The notes beneath the pieces were generated by a model, which was not told the origin of the DNA, did no database searches, and worked only from the letters and a program-made list of their open reading frames with translations. Made by a program: the position numbers and the translations under genes. From an uncultured Alphaproteobacteria bacterium (GTDB lineage: Bacteria > Pseudomonadota > Alphaproteobacteria > UBA8366 > JADFVY01): a stretch of DNA of 64,000 nucleotides. The DNA lies in the NCBI GenBank assembly GCA_947259105.1, contig CAMYKU010000008.1, positions 1 through 64,000 of the forward strand, written 5' to 3'. The first letter of the stretch is position 1, and each line of letters begins with the position of its first letter. Positions 25,056-35,333 of this stretch are shown one piece after another.

Positions 25056-26078
25056 TCAGCCGCCCGGGATGCCGCGGGTCGTCGAGTATTCGAAATGCAG
25101 TTCCTTGCCCTCGAAGACGAGAGGGTGCGCCGCATGCGCCGCCGCCGCGGCCTCGGCGAAGCCGGTCAGGATCAGCTTCAGCTTGCCGGGGTAGGTCGCG
25201 ATATCGCCGACTGCGAACACGCGCTCGATATTGGTCCGGCAGGTCTGCGGATCGACGGCAATGTGGTGATGGTCCAGATTGAGGCCCCAGTCGGCGATCG
25301 GCCCCAGCGACATGGACAGCCCGTAGAAGGGCAGCAGGGCATCGGCCTCGACGCGCCTCTCGTTGCCGTCCAGATCCGCGACGATCACGGCCTCGATCTG
25401 CCCGTCCGCACCTTCGAGACCGGCCAGCTGGTACGGGATGACGAGATCGATGCGCCCCTCTTCGGCCAGCGCCTTGACGCGATTGATGCTCTCGGGCGCG
25501 GCGCGGAACTTGGCCCGCCGGTGCACGATGCTGACGCTGGAGGCCACCTCGGACAGGGTCAGGGCCCAGTCCACCGCCGAGTCGCCGCCGCCGGCCACGA
25601 CCACCCGTTTGCCCGCGAAATCCTGCCGGCGCAGCACCATGTAGTGCACGCTTCGCCCTTCGAACGCCTCGATACCCGGCAGTGGCGGCCGGTTCGGGCC
25701 GAACGCCCCGGCCCCGGCGGCGATCACCACGACGCGCGCGTCGATCACCGTGCCGGAAGTGGTCTCCAGCCGCCACCTCTTGCCGCCGTCCGCGGGCTGC
25801 AGGGCGACAACCTGCTGGCCCAGATGGTATACGGGCCTGAACGGCGCCGCCTGTGCCCGCAACCGGTCGACCAGTTCGGCGGCAGCGATCCTGGGGAATC
25901 CGGGAATGTCGTAGATCGGTTTTTCCGGATACAGCGCGGTGCATTGCCCGCCCGACACCTCCAGCGTATCGACGACGTGGGAGGTCATGCCCAGCATGCC
26001 GAACTCGAACACCGCGAACAGGCCGACCGGTCCCGCGCCGACGATCGCAACGTCGCATGTGTGAAGGTGTTTCGCCAT
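25056..26078 (-). CDS. Ferredoxin--NADP+ reductase, thioredoxin-reductase type
   Basis: 340-residue FAD enzyme. The N-terminal FAD motif VAIVGAGPVGLFAVFE and SGGQCTALYPEKPIYDIPGFP are followed by a second dinucleotide motif VVVAGGGDSAVDWAL, and FAVGDIATYPGKLKLILTGFAEAA closes the FAD site. There is no CxxC redox pair, which separates it from thioredoxin reductase and points to the YumC/FNR2 type that moves electrons between NADPH and ferredoxin or flavodoxin. It ends convergent with divL and starts divergent from tsaE. Confidence 0.9.
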   Translation of the reverse strand: MAKHLHTCDVAIVGAGPVGLFAVFEFGMLGMTSHVVDTLEVSGGQCTALYPEKPIYDIPGFPRIAAAELVDRLRAQAAPFRPVYHLGQQVVALQPADGGKRWRLETTSGTVIDARVVVIAAGAGAFGPNRPPLPGIEAFEGRSVHYMVLRRQDFAGKRVVVAGGGDSAVDWALTLSEVASSVSIVHRRAKFRAAPESINRVKALAEEGRIDLVIPYQLAGLEGADGQIEAVIVADLDGNERRVEADALLPFYGLSMSLGPIADWGLNLDHHHIAVDPQTCRTNIERVFAVGDIATYPGKLKLILTGFAEAAAAAHAAHPLVFEGKELHFEYSTTRGIPGG

Positions 26079-26230
26079 GTCTGCTCCGCGCAAGCCCATA
26101 GCACGCGGCGGCGCTTCAGACCAATACAAGGTTCCTGTGCAGCCGGCATCCGCGCGGTTCCGGACTGGCCCAACCTTCATGCCTGTGCGACGCGGTTGCG
26201 GGGGGCGCGGTGCTTGGGTACAAACCGCAG

Positions 26231-26716
26231 ATGGCCGTCGCCGCCAAATCAGGCGCGCTCACCGTGGCGCTTGCCGATCCGGACGCCACCGCCCGGCTGG
26301 CGGTTGCGCTGGCGCCGCTATTGCGGCCCGGCGACGTGGTGGCGTTGCGCGGCGAACTGGGGAGCGGGAAAACCACCTTTGCCCGCGCCCTGATCCGGGC
26401 GCTGACCGCCGGCGACGAGGAGGTGCCGAGCCCCACCTTCACGCTGGTACAGACCTACGCGGCGCCGGCCTTCGAGATCTGGCACTTCGACCTCTACCGC
26501 CTGCAAAAACCCGAGGACGCCGTCGAGCTCGGCATCGAGGACGCGATGGCGGACGGCGTGGCGCTGATCGAATGGCCGGAGCGACTCGGGCTATGGCTGC
26601 CGGCCGGTTGTCTGGATGTCTGGCTTGCCTATGTCGACACCGGAACCGGACGGAGCGCGATCCTCTCGGGCGGCGGCGACTGGCCGGAACGGCTGCGGAC
26701 CCTGGACCATGGATGA
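26231..26716 (+). CDS. tsaE: tRNA threonylcarbamoyladenosine biosynthesis ATPase TsaE
   Basis: 161-residue P-loop protein. Walker A GELGSGKTTFARAL is at residues 41-54; EVPSPTFTLVQTY and IWHFDLYRL are the TsaE switch motifs; LIEWPERLG is the conserved C-terminal block. It powers TsaBD in adding threonylcarbamoyl to A37 of ANN-decoding tRNAs. A GTG at 26210 could add seven residues. The 3' end overlaps amgK. Linkage to divL and amgK is common in alphaproteobacteria. Confidence 0.92.
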   Translation: MAVAAKSGALTVALADPDATARLAVALAPLLRPGDVVALRGELGSGKTTFARALIRALTAGDEEVPSPTFTLVQTYAAPAFEIWHFDLYRLQKPEDAVELGIEDAMADGVALIEWPERLGLWLPAGCLDVWLAYVDTGTGRSAILSGGGDWPERLRTLDHG

Positions 26717-27725
26717 GCGCGACTCGCTGATCGCCGCATTCCTTGCCCGGGCGGGCTGGGGCGACGCCCGACGTGGGGTCCTGGCCGGCGACGCCTCCTT
26801 CCGGCGCTACGACCGGCTGGCCCGCGGCGGCGAACGCGCGGTGCTGATGGACGCGCCGCCGCCGATGGAGGACGTGCGGCCGTTCATACGGATCGACCGC
26901 CTGCTGCGCCGCAAGGGTTTCAGCGCGCCCGGGATCCTCGCCGAGCATGCCGGGGCGGGGCTGCTGCTGCTGGAGGATCTGGGCGACGACACCTACACGC
27001 GGGTGCTCGCCGGCGGGGGAAACGAGCAGGCGTTGTACGAGCTTGCGCTGGATGTGTTGATCCAGTTGCACCGGCGGTTTGCGGATTGCGACCCGGCCGC
27101 GGAGGACATTTCGCCCTACGACGACGTGGCGCTTCTCGATGAGGCGACGCTGTTGACCGACTGGTACATGCCGGCGGTGCTGGGACGGGACACGCCGGCC
27201 GCGACGCGCGCCGACTACTGCCGGCTGTGGCAAGGGCTGCGCCGTGCCACGGCCGGAATACCGGACAGCCTGGTGCTGCGCGACTACCACGTCGACAATC
27301 TGATGTGGCTGCCCGACCGTCCGGACGTCGAGGCCTGCGGGCTGCTCGACTTCCAGGACGCGCGGTGGGGCCCCGTCACCTACGATCTCGTCTCGCTCTT
27401 CGAGGATGCGCGCCGGGACGTGCCGGCGGCCCTGACCCGGCGACTGCTGGACCGTTACCTGGAGGCCTTCCCTGCCCTCGACCCGGAGATGTTCGCCGCC
27501 TCCTATGCGCTCTGGGGCGCCCAGCGCAGCGCCAAGATTCTCGGCATCTTCACCCGGCTCGACCGGCGCGACGGGAAGCCGGTCTACCTGCGGCATATCC
27601 CGCGGGTCTGGCGCTGGCTGGAGGGCGACCTCGGACATCCCGCGCTGGCGCCGCTGCGCGCCTGGTTCGACCGGGAATTGCCGGCGGAAAGGCGGATCGT
27701 GCCGGACGCGGCGGGAACGCCATGA
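26709..27725 (+). CDS. amgK: N-acetylmuramate/N-acetylglucosamine anomeric kinase AmgK-like
   Basis: 338-residue aminoglycoside-phosphotransferase-fold kinase. ASFRRYDRL near 28-36 is the nucleotide-loop region, LRDYHVDNLMWL holds the catalytic aspartate of the Brenner motif, and LLDFQDARWGP is the metal-binding D-x-D-like motif. AmgK phosphorylates MurNAc at C1 and MurU, encoded next with an ATGA overlap, makes UDP-MurNAc, bypassing MurA. The pair and their fused spacing support the assignment over an antibiotic kinase. Confidence 0.88.
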   Translation: MDERDSLIAAFLARAGWGDARRGVLAGDASFRRYDRLARGGERAVLMDAPPPMEDVRPFIRIDRLLRRKGFSAPGILAEHAGAGLLLLEDLGDDTYTRVLAGGGNEQALYELALDVLIQLHRRFADCDPAAEDISPYDDVALLDEATLLTDWYMPAVLGRDTPAATRADYCRLWQGLRRATAGIPDSLVLRDYHVDNLMWLPDRPDVEACGLLDFQDARWGPVTYDLVSLFEDARRDVPAALTRRLLDRYLEAFPALDPEMFAASYALWGAQRSAKILGIFTRLDRRDGKPVYLRHIPRVWRWLEGDLGHPALAPLRAWFDRELPAERRIVPDAAGTP

Positions 27726-28465
27726 CGACGGTGCGGGTCGAACGGGCGATGGTGCTGGCGGCGGGCCTCGGCATACGCATGCGTCCCCTGACCGACGACA
27801 GGCCGAAGCCGCTGGTCGAGCTTGCCGGCCGGACCTTGCTGGACCGCGCGCTCGACCGGCTGGCGGCGGCCGGTGTCAGCCGGATCGTGGTCAACAGCAA
27901 CTACAGGGCCGAAATGATCGCCGCGCATCTCGCAGGCCGCAAGGACATCGTCCTGTCGCCGGAAGAGGTGCTGCTCGAGACCGGCGGCGGCGTGAAGGCG
28001 GCGCTGGCGCATCTGGGAGACGCTCCGTTCTTCGTCGTGAATTCGGATGCGGTGTGGCGTGACGGCCCGACGCCGGCGCTGGAGCGCCTTGCGGGGCACT
28101 GGTCCGACAAGCGCATGGATGCCCTGTTGTTGCTGGTGCCGACGCCGGCGATCGCGGGCGCCAGTATCAACGACCGGGGCGACTACCATCTGGAACCGGA
28201 CGGCGTGGCCCGGCGGCGCGCGGAAGGCGAGATCGCGCCGTTCCTGTTCGGCGGCATCCAGATCCTCCATCCGCGCCTGTTCGCCGCGGCACCCGACGGG
28301 CCGTTCTCGCTGAACCTGCTTTACGACCGGTCGGAGGCGGCCGGGCGGCTCCACGGCATACGCCATGACGGCGAGTGGTATCATGTCGGGACCCCCAGGG
28401 AACTGGCGGCGGCCGAGGCGGAACTGGGAGCCGGCCAGGCCGGGGAGCGGCCGCCAGGATGGTAG
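27722..28465 (+). CDS. murU: N-acetylmuramate-1-phosphate uridylyltransferase MurU-like
   Basis: 247-residue nucleotidyltransferase. The N-terminal AMVLAAGLGIRMRPLTDDRPKPLVELAGR is the Rossmann nucleotide loop with the G-x-G-x-R motif and the PKP lysine. ETGGGVKAALAHLGD and FFVVNSDAVWRDG supply the sugar-phosphate and metal sites, and WYHVGTPREL is the family end motif. It belongs to peptidoglycan recycling with AmgK. The stop overlaps the addB start. Confidence 0.9.
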   Translation: MTTVRVERAMVLAAGLGIRMRPLTDDRPKPLVELAGRTLLDRALDRLAAAGVSRIVVNSNYRAEMIAAHLAGRKDIVLSPEEVLLETGGGVKAALAHLGDAPFFVVNSDAVWRDGPTPALERLAGHWSDKRMDALLLLVPTPAIAGASINDRGDYHLEPDGVARRRAEGEIAPFLFGGIQILHPRLFAAAPDGPFSLNLLYDRSEAAGRLHGIRHDGEWYHVGTPRELAAAEAELGAGQAGERPPGW

Positions 28466-31428
28466 CCGGGGGCCGTGTCCTGACCATCGCGCCCGGCCTG
28501 CCGTTTCTGGACGCGCTCGCGGCGGGGCTGCTGCACGAGACGCAAGGCGCCCCGGAGGCCCTGGCGGACCATATCGTCCTGCTGCCGACGCGGCGCGCCT
28601 GCCGTTCGCTGGCCGACGCCTTCCTGCGGGTCAGCGAGGGCCGGCCCCTGTTGCTGCCGGACATAAGGCCGCTCGGCGACGTCGAGGAAGACACGCTTGC
28701 CCTGCGGCTGTCGTCGGGCGATGCGGTCCTGACCCTGCCGCCCGAGATATCCGGGCGCCGCCGCGAATTGCTGCTGACCAGGCTGGTCCTGCAATGGAGG
28801 AAGAGCCGGGAGATCACGCCGGACCAGGCGCTGCGGCTGGCCCGTGAGCTCGCCCGTCTGCTCGACCAGATACAGACCGAACGGCTGGATGTCCGGGCGC
28901 TCGAGACCCTTGCCCCGGAACACTTCGCCACCCACTGGCAGGACGTCCTGGATTTCCTCGCTATCGTAACCCAGAACTGGCCGAAGATCCTCGCGGACCA
29001 GGACTGCATCGATCCGGCCGACCGCCGCAACCGGCTGCTGGAGGCGCAGGCGCGGCTGTGGCGCGGCACGCCGCCAAAGACCCCGGTCGTCGCCGCCGGC
29101 TCCACGGGCAGCATCCCGGCCACCGCCGATCTGCTGGCGGTGGTGGCGCAGTTGCCCCAAGGGCGGATCGTCCTGCCGGGGCTGGATCGCGCTATCGACG
29201 ACGCATCGCACAAGGCCGCCCTGGGCGAAGCGACGCACCCTCAGCAGGGCATGTTGCGGCTGCTGGACAGGCTGGAGGTGGCGCCGGCGGAGGTTCGGGA
29301 CTGGGATGCCGGGCCGCACGGGCCGGTGCTTTCCAGCCCGCCCGGCCGCACCCGGGCGGTGATCGAGGCCCTGCGTCCGACCGAAACCACCGATGCCTGG
29401 CGTGCGCTCGACGGCCTGCCGGCCGGTGCGCTGGACGGCGTCGAGCGGGTCGACTGCGCGAACGAGGCCGAGGAGGCCGGGGTCGTCGCGCTGATGCTGC
29501 GCCATGCGCTGGACGCGCCGGGCCGGACCGCGGCCCTGGTGACGCCCGACCGGCAGCTCGCGCGCCGCGTTGCCGCGGAACTCGGCCGCTGGGACATCGA
29601 GATCGACGACTCGGCGGGCCGGCCGGTCATGGAAACGCCGCCCGGGCTGTTTCTGCGGCAGGTGGCGCGTGCGGCGGCGGACGGGCTGTCCCCGGTGCTG
29701 CTGCTCTCGCTGCTCAAGCATCCCTTCGCCGCCGCCGGCATGGAGCGCGATGTGTTCCGCCGGCTGGTGCGGGAGTTCGAGAGGCGGGTCCTGCGCGGCC
29801 CGCGCCCCGCCCCCGGCATCGTCGGGCTGCGTGACTGCGTCGCCGGCAACGACTCGGTCGGCGCGGCGTTCGACGCGTTGCTGGATGCGATCGAAGCGCG
29901 GCTGGGGCCGCTCTGCGCACTGCTGGAAGGCGGTGCGCTTCCCCTGGGGGTTTTGATCGACGCGCATCTCGCCGCCGCCGAGGCGATGGCGGACGGCGCC
30001 GCAGACCCGGGCGCCGGCAATATCTGGCACGGCGAGGCCGGCGAATCGCTGGCAAGCGCCATCGCCGAACTGCGGGACGGGGCGGACATCCTCGACGACG
30101 TCGCGGGACGCGATTATGCGCCGCTGTTCGAGGGGCTGATGGCGGGTGCGACGTTCCGGGCCCGCTATGGCCTGCACCCGCGGCTGCATATCTGGGGGCC
30201 CCTGGAGGCCCGGCTCCTGCACGCCGACCTGACGGTGCTGGCCGGGCTGAACGAACGCTCCTGGCCGCCCGATCCGGGCAACGATCCCTGGATGAGCCGC
30301 CCGATGCGCGCGCGCTTCGGGCTGCCGGCGCCGGAACGCAGGATCGGGCTCGCCGCCCACGATTTCGCCCAGGCCTTCGCCGCGCCCCGGGTGGCGCTGG
30401 TCCGCGCGGTGAAGTCCGAGGGGGCGCCGACCGTGCCGTCGCGCTGGCTGACCCGGCTGCAGGCCGTCCTCGACGGCATCGGCCGGCAGGATGCGCTGGC
30501 GCCGGCGAAGCCATGGACCGCGCTGTACCGCGGGCTGTCGCACCCGGACCGGCCGGTCCGGATCGACCCGCCCTCCCCGACGCCGCCGGTCGCGGCGCGG
30601 CCGCGCGAACTTTCGGTGACCCGGATCGAGACCTGGATGCGCGAGCCATACGCCATTTACGCCGAAAAGATCCTGAAGCTGCGGGCGCTCGACCCGCTGG
30701 AGGCCGACCCGGGCGCGGCCGACCGCGGCAGTTTCATCCACGATGCGCTGGACCGGTTCGTCAGGGACCATCCCGGCGCCCTGCCCGCGGACGCGCTGGC
30801 GCGCCTTGCGGCCTGCGGCGAGGCGGCATTCGGCGATGCCCTGTCCCGGCCCGCCGTCCGGGCCTTCTGGTGGCCGCGCTTCCTGCGCGTCGCCGCATGG
30901 TTCCTCGCGCAGGAACGGGCGCGCAGGGACCATGAGATCGTCGAGCCGCGATCCGAGATCCGCGGCCGGATCGAGATCGCCGGCCCTGCCGGCCCGTTCG
31001 TCCTGACGGCAAAGGCGGACCGGGTCGACCGCCTGGCCGGCGGCGGCTTTACCATCATCGACTACAAGACCGGGTCGCCGCCGGGCCAGAAGCTGATCGA
31101 ACTCGGTTTCGCCCCGCAACTGGCCCTGGAGGCCCTGATCCTCGCCGACGGGGGATTCGAGGGGCTGCCGGCCGGCATCGTGGAATCGCTGGCCTACTGG
31201 CGCCTTTCGGGCGGCGAGCCGCCGGGCGAGGTCACGCCGGTCAAGGCCGAACCGAAGGGGCTGGTCGAAGCGGCGCGGAAGGGGCTCGGAAACCTGATCG
31301 GCACGTTCGACGATCCGCGGACGCCGTACCACGCGACGCCGCGGCCGGATCACCCGGCGCCCTATAACGATTACGAGCATCTGGCGCGCACCCTGGAATG
31401 GTCGGCCGGCGGCGGGGGCGACGCATGA
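28459..31428 (+). CDS. addB: Double-strand break repair protein AddB
   Basis: 989-residue alphaproteobacterial AddB. LPTRRACRSLADAFL near the N-terminus is the remnant helicase region, and the C-terminal RecB-type nuclease shows DRGSFIHDALDRFV and KADRVDRL followed by TIIDYKTGSPP, with the D-x-K catalytic core. The family lacks a working Walker A, as here. With AddA it resects DNA ends to Chi-like sites. ATG 28459 overlaps the murU stop; the stop overlaps addA (ATGA). Confidence 0.93.
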   Translation: MVAGGRVLTIAPGLPFLDALAAGLLHETQGAPEALADHIVLLPTRRACRSLADAFLRVSEGRPLLLPDIRPLGDVEEDTLALRLSSGDAVLTLPPEISGRRRELLLTRLVLQWRKSREITPDQALRLARELARLLDQIQTERLDVRALETLAPEHFATHWQDVLDFLAIVTQNWPKILADQDCIDPADRRNRLLEAQARLWRGTPPKTPVVAAGSTGSIPATADLLAVVAQLPQGRIVLPGLDRAIDDASHKAALGEATHPQQGMLRLLDRLEVAPAEVRDWDAGPHGPVLSSPPGRTRAVIEALRPTETTDAWRALDGLPAGALDGVERVDCANEAEEAGVVALMLRHALDAPGRTAALVTPDRQLARRVAAELGRWDIEIDDSAGRPVMETPPGLFLRQVARAAADGLSPVLLLSLLKHPFAAAGMERDVFRRLVREFERRVLRGPRPAPGIVGLRDCVAGNDSVGAAFDALLDAIEARLGPLCALLEGGALPLGVLIDAHLAAAEAMADGAADPGAGNIWHGEAGESLASAIAELRDGADILDDVAGRDYAPLFEGLMAGATFRARYGLHPRLHIWGPLEARLLHADLTVLAGLNERSWPPDPGNDPWMSRPMRARFGLPAPERRIGLAAHDFAQAFAAPRVALVRAVKSEGAPTVPSRWLTRLQAVLDGIGRQDALAPAKPWTALYRGLSHPDRPVRIDPPSPTPPVAARPRELSVTRIETWMREPYAIYAEKILKLRALDPLEADPGAADRGSFIHDALDRFVRDHPGALPADALARLAACGEAAFGDALSRPAVRAFWWPRFLRVAAWFLAQERARRDHEIVEPRSEIRGRIEIAGPAGPFVLTAKADRVDRLAGGGFTIIDYKTGSPPGQKLIELGFAPQLALEALILADGGFEGLPAGIVESLAYWRLSGGEPPGEVTPVKAEPKGLVEAARKGLGNLIGTFDDPRTPYHATPRPDHPAPYNDYEHLARTLEWSAGGGGDA

Positions 31429-34400
31429 CCGGCGCCGTGTACGCCATGCCCGATCCCGGTGCGCGGCAGCGCATGGCGGCCGATCCCGCCGCCAGCGTCT
31501 GGGTCTCGGCCTCCGCCGGCAGCGGCAAGACCAAGGTCCTGACCGACCGGGTGCTCTCGCTGCTGCTCGAGGGGACGCCGCCGCAGCACATTCTCTGCCT
31601 GACCTTCACCCGGGCCGCGGCCGCCGAAATGGCGAACCGGGTCAACTTCACGCTCAGCAGCTGGGCGACATTGGACGACGGCAGGCTGCTTGCGGCGCTG
31701 GAGGCGCTGACCGGCATCCCGCCCGATGCGCCGCGCATGACCCAGGCCCGCCGGCTGTTTGCGCGGGTGCTCGACGTGCCCGGCGGGCTCAAGGTCCAGA
31801 CCATTCATTCGTTCTGTGAGTCGCTGCTCGGACGCTTTCCGATCGAGGCGGGGCTGGCGCCGCATTTCGAAGTCATCGACGAACGCAGCGCGGCGGAGAT
31901 GATCGCCGCCGCCCACAACAACGTCCTGGTGCGCAGCGCGCGCGACCCGGCCCTGCGCGGGGCGCTGGACGCCGTGACGCGGCATGTGGACGAGCCGCGG
32001 TTCACCGAGCTGATGGCGGTGTTGAGCAACGAACGCCACCGGCTGGGGCGGTTCCTCCTCGATACCGGCGGCGTCGCGGGAGCGACCGCGGCGATCCGCG
32101 CGCGGCTCGGCCTGGGCGACGGCGACAGCGAAGCGACGATCGCCGCCGCCGCGGTTCGCGACGGCGCGTTCGACCGTGCCGGCCTGACGCAGGCGGCGCA
32201 GGCCCTGCTGCAGGGATCGGAAAAATCCGACCGGCCCCGCGGCCAGGCGATTGCGGACTGGCTGGCGGCCGATGCGCCGGCCCGCGCCCGTGGGCTGGAT
32301 GAGTATGCAACGGCGTTCCTCACCGCACAGGATGAACTTCGGGCCGAAAGCAGAATCGCCACCAAGGCGGTCAGGGCGGCGCTTCCCGGGATCGTCGACA
32401 TCCTGTATGCCGAGGGAGGCCGGCTCATCGAGGTCAGGGACCGGCTGCGTGCGCTGGCCACCGCAGAGGCCACCGCCGCGCTGGTCGAACTGGGAAACGC
32501 GCTGCTGGAGGCCTATGCGGCGGCAAAGCGGTCGGTCGCGCGCCTCGATTACGACGATTTGATCCTGCTGACCGGGCAGCTGCTCAACCGGCAGGGAATC
32601 GCGCCCTGGGTCCTGTTCAAGCTGGACGGCGGCATCGACCATATCCTGATCGACGAGGCGCAGGACACGAGCCCGCAACAGTGGGAGGTCGTCGCCAGGC
32701 TGGCCGACGAGTTCTTCGCCGGCGAAGGCGCCCGCGACGTGCCGCGCACGATCTTCGCCGTCGGCGACGTCAAGCAGTCGATCTTCAGCTTTCAGCACGC
32801 CGATCCGCAGGAATTCCGCCGCATGCGTGACTATTTCGCTCGTCGCGTCACCGACAGCGGCGCAAAGTGGCGCCCGGTGGAGCTCGATGTGTCGTTCCGG
32901 TCGACCGGGGCCGTGCTGGGCGCGGTGGATGCGGTGTTCGCGCGGGACTCGGCGGCGCGCGGGGTCGTCGAGCCCGGCGCGGCGCTGCAGCATTTCGCGC
33001 ACCGGACCGGCCATGCGGGGCTGGTCGAACTGTGGCCGCCCGTCGCGCCGCGTGGCCGCGAAGACGAGGAGGCCTGGAGCGTGCCCGTCGAGCGCCGCGC
33101 AGGCGACGATCCGAAGGGCCGGCTGGCGCGCCTGCTGGCCCACCGGATCGGCGGCTGGATCGGCAGGGAAACCCTGGAGTCGCGCGGGCGCATGATGCGG
33201 GCCGGCGACATCATGGTGCTGGTCCGCACGCGCACCGGCTTCTTCGAGGAACTGGTCCGCAGCCTGAAGGATCTGCGGGTTCCCGTCTCCGGCGTCGACC
33301 GCATGGTGCTGACCGATCAGATCGCGGTGATGGATCTGGTCGCGCTCGGCCGGTTCCTGCTGCTGCCGGAGGACGATCTGACGCTGGCGACCGTGCTCAA
33401 GGGTCCGATGATCGGTTTCGGCGACGACGACCTGTTCGAACTGGTCTGGGACCGGGGCGGCCAGACGGTCTGGCAAAGGCTGAACGCAATGGCCGGATCC
33501 GAGCCCCGTTTCGCCGCGGCCCGGGACTGGCTGGCCGACCTGCTGGCCGCGGTGGACTTCACCGCGCCCTACGAGCTGTATGCCCGGATCCTCGCCGGTC
33601 CCGCGCCCGCCGGGGGCAACGGCCGGCAGCGCATGCTGGCGCGTCTCGGCCTCGACGCGGACGATCCGATCGACGAGTTCCTCAACCTCGCCTTCTCGTA
33701 CGAGCGCGGCCATGCCGGGTCCCTGGAAGGGTTCCTGCACTGGGCCGAGGCAGGCGAAGTGACGGTCAAGCGGGACCTGGAGCAGTCCGGCCGCGACGAG
33801 GTGCGGGTGATGACCGTGCACGGCGCAAAAGGGCTGCAGGCCCCGGTCGTCGTGCTGCCCGACACGATGTCCAAACCGCGGAACCGGGCGGCGATCCTGT
33901 GGGACGGCGATCTGCCGCTGTGGCCGCCCGGTGCGGCGTATCGCGACACCACCTGCGAGGCGCTGCTGCAGGCGGCGGGCGACCGTGCCGACGAGGAATA
34001 CCGCCGGCTGCTCTATGTCGCCATGACCCGCGCCGAGGACCGGCTCTATGTCTGCGGTGTAGAGGGACGGAACGCGCCGCCGGACGATTGCTGGTACGAT
34101 CTCGTCCGCCGGGGGCTGGACGGGGTTGCGGAGGACGTCTCGTTCGAGTTCCGCAAGCCGGCCGGCGAGGGGCTGAAGGGCGTGGGCCTGCGGCTGGCCA
34201 GCCCGCAGCACGCCGATCCGGTATCGGACAGGGAAGCGACCGGCGTCCAGCCCGGGCCGGTACCGCCGGAGGGCTGGATGCTGCAACCGGCGGCGCGGGA
34301 GGTGCCGCCGCCAAAGCCGCTCGCGCCGTCGCGCGATGCGGACGCCGAGCCGCCCGTCGTCTCGCCCGCCGGCGCCGACAACAGCCGCCGCTTCCACCGC

Positions 34401-34898
34401 GGGATCATCATCCACACGCTGCTGGAAGTGCTGCCCGACCTGCCGGCCGCCCGGCGGCGCGCGGCCGCCGAACGGTACCTGGCCCGCCCCGCCCACGGGC
34501 TCGATGCGGCATCGCAGGCGGAGATCGCAGGCGAGGTCATGGCGGTTCTCGAGGATGCGGCGTTCGGCGCGATCTTCGGGCCGGGCAGCCGGGCCGAGGT
34601 GCCGGTCACCGGTATGATCCGGTATCCGGACGGGCCGGCGGTGATCAGCGGACAGATCGACCGGCTCCTGATAACCGGCGATCAGGCGATGATCGTCGAT
34701 TTCAAATCGAACCGGCCGCCGCCGGAGGCGATGGCGGATGTTGCGGATATCTACTGGCGGCAGATGGGCGAATACCGCGACATAATCGCGCAACTCTATC
34801 CTGGCCGCCCCGTCCGCTGCGCTCTCTTGTGGACGGACGGCCTCCGGCTGATGGAACTTACCGGTCCGCGACTTGACCGGGGGGGCGCGCGACCATAA
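31425..34898 (+). CDS. addA: Double-strand break repair helicase-nuclease AddA
   Basis: 1157-residue UvrD-family helicase fused to a nuclease. Walker A SASAGSGKTKVLTDRVL is near residues 28-44; LCLTFTRAAAAEMANRV is motif Ia; HILIDEAQDTSPQQW is motif II; GDVKQSIFSFQ is motif III; VMTVHGAKGLQAPVVVLPD and LLYVAMTRAEDRLY are motifs V and VI. The C-terminal nuclease has GQIDRLLI and AMIVDFKSNRPPP. It forms the AddAB complex with the preceding gene. Confidence 0.95.
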   Translation: MTGAVYAMPDPGARQRMAADPAASVWVSASAGSGKTKVLTDRVLSLLLEGTPPQHILCLTFTRAAAAEMANRVNFTLSSWATLDDGRLLAALEALTGIPPDAPRMTQARRLFARVLDVPGGLKVQTIHSFCESLLGRFPIEAGLAPHFEVIDERSAAEMIAAAHNNVLVRSARDPALRGALDAVTRHVDEPRFTELMAVLSNERHRLGRFLLDTGGVAGATAAIRARLGLGDGDSEATIAAAAVRDGAFDRAGLTQAAQALLQGSEKSDRPRGQAIADWLAADAPARARGLDEYATAFLTAQDELRAESRIATKAVRAALPGIVDILYAEGGRLIEVRDRLRALATAEATAALVELGNALLEAYAAAKRSVARLDYDDLILLTGQLLNRQGIAPWVLFKLDGGIDHILIDEAQDTSPQQWEVVARLADEFFAGEGARDVPRTIFAVGDVKQSIFSFQHADPQEFRRMRDYFARRVTDSGAKWRPVELDVSFRSTGAVLGAVDAVFARDSAARGVVEPGAALQHFAHRTGHAGLVELWPPVAPRGREDEEAWSVPVERRAGDDPKGRLARLLAHRIGGWIGRETLESRGRMMRAGDIMVLVRTRTGFFEELVRSLKDLRVPVSGVDRMVLTDQIAVMDLVALGRFLLLPEDDLTLATVLKGPMIGFGDDDLFELVWDRGGQTVWQRLNAMAGSEPRFAAARDWLADLLAAVDFTAPYELYARILAGPAPAGGNGRQRMLARLGLDADDPIDEFLNLAFSYERGHAGSLEGFLHWAEAGEVTVKRDLEQSGRDEVRVMTVHGAKGLQAPVVVLPDTMSKPRNRAAILWDGDLPLWPPGAAYRDTTCEALLQAAGDRADEEYRRLLYVAMTRAEDRLYVCGVEGRNAPPDDCWYDLVRRGLDGVAEDVSFEFRKPAGEGLKGVGLRLASPQHADPVSDREATGVQPGPVPPEGWMLQPAAREVPPPKPLAPSRDADAEPPVVSPAGADNSRRFHRGIIIHTLLEVLPDLPAARRRAAAERYLARPAHGLDAASQAEIAGEVMAVLEDAAFGAIFGPGSRAEVPVTGMIRYPDGPAVISGQIDRLLITGDQAMIVDFKSNRPPPEAMADVADIYWRQMGEYRDIIAQLYPGRPVRCALLWTDGLRLMELTGPRLDRGGARP

Positions 34899-34984
34899 AT
34901 ATTCCCCCAGGCCCTGGCGCGATATATCGAACGTTCTGGCGGACGGGCGGTAATTTTTAACGCGAACAATCACGAGGACGGTTG

Positions 34985-35305
34985 ATGAGCACCTTGCATG
35001 TCAGTGACGACGAATTCGAGTCCAGCGTATTGAACTCCGAAACACCGGTTCTGGTCGATTTCTGGGCCGAGTGGTGCGGGCCGTGCAAGATGATCGCGCC
35101 GGCGCTGCAGGAAATATCGGACGAGTTGGGCGACCGCCTGACCGTCGCCAAGATGAATGTCGACGACAACCCGCAAACCCCGGTGAAATACGGCGTGCGG
35201 GGCATTCCCATGCTGATGCTGTTCAAGAACGGCCAGGTCGCCGGCACCCGCGTCGGCGCCATGCCCAAGGCGCAGCTCAGCCAGTGGGTCGAATCGCTGC
35301 TCTGA
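34985..35305 (+). CDS. trxA: Thioredoxin
   Basis: 106 residues with the active site WAEWCGPCKMIAP (C31, C34) and the cis-proline motif RGIPMLMLFKNG. It is a general cytoplasmic disulfide reductant. The start at 34985 is preceded by GAGGACG. A TTG three bases upstream is possible but less likely. It has its own terminator and follows addA by 86 bases, as in many alphaproteobacteria. Confidence 0.96.
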   Translation: MSTLHVSDDEFESSVLNSETPVLVDFWAEWCGPCKMIAPALQEISDELGDRLTVAKMNVDDNPQTPVKYGVRGIPMLMLFKNGQVAGTRVGAMPKAQLSQWVESLL

Positions 35306-35333
35306 GCCGCCGCATTATTCCGTTCGGGTTGAC

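Noticed and set aside
31371-34973. 1200-codon open frame on the minus strand opposite addA
   Set aside because: addA carries all helicase and nuclease motifs; the opposite frame has none and only reflects high GC.
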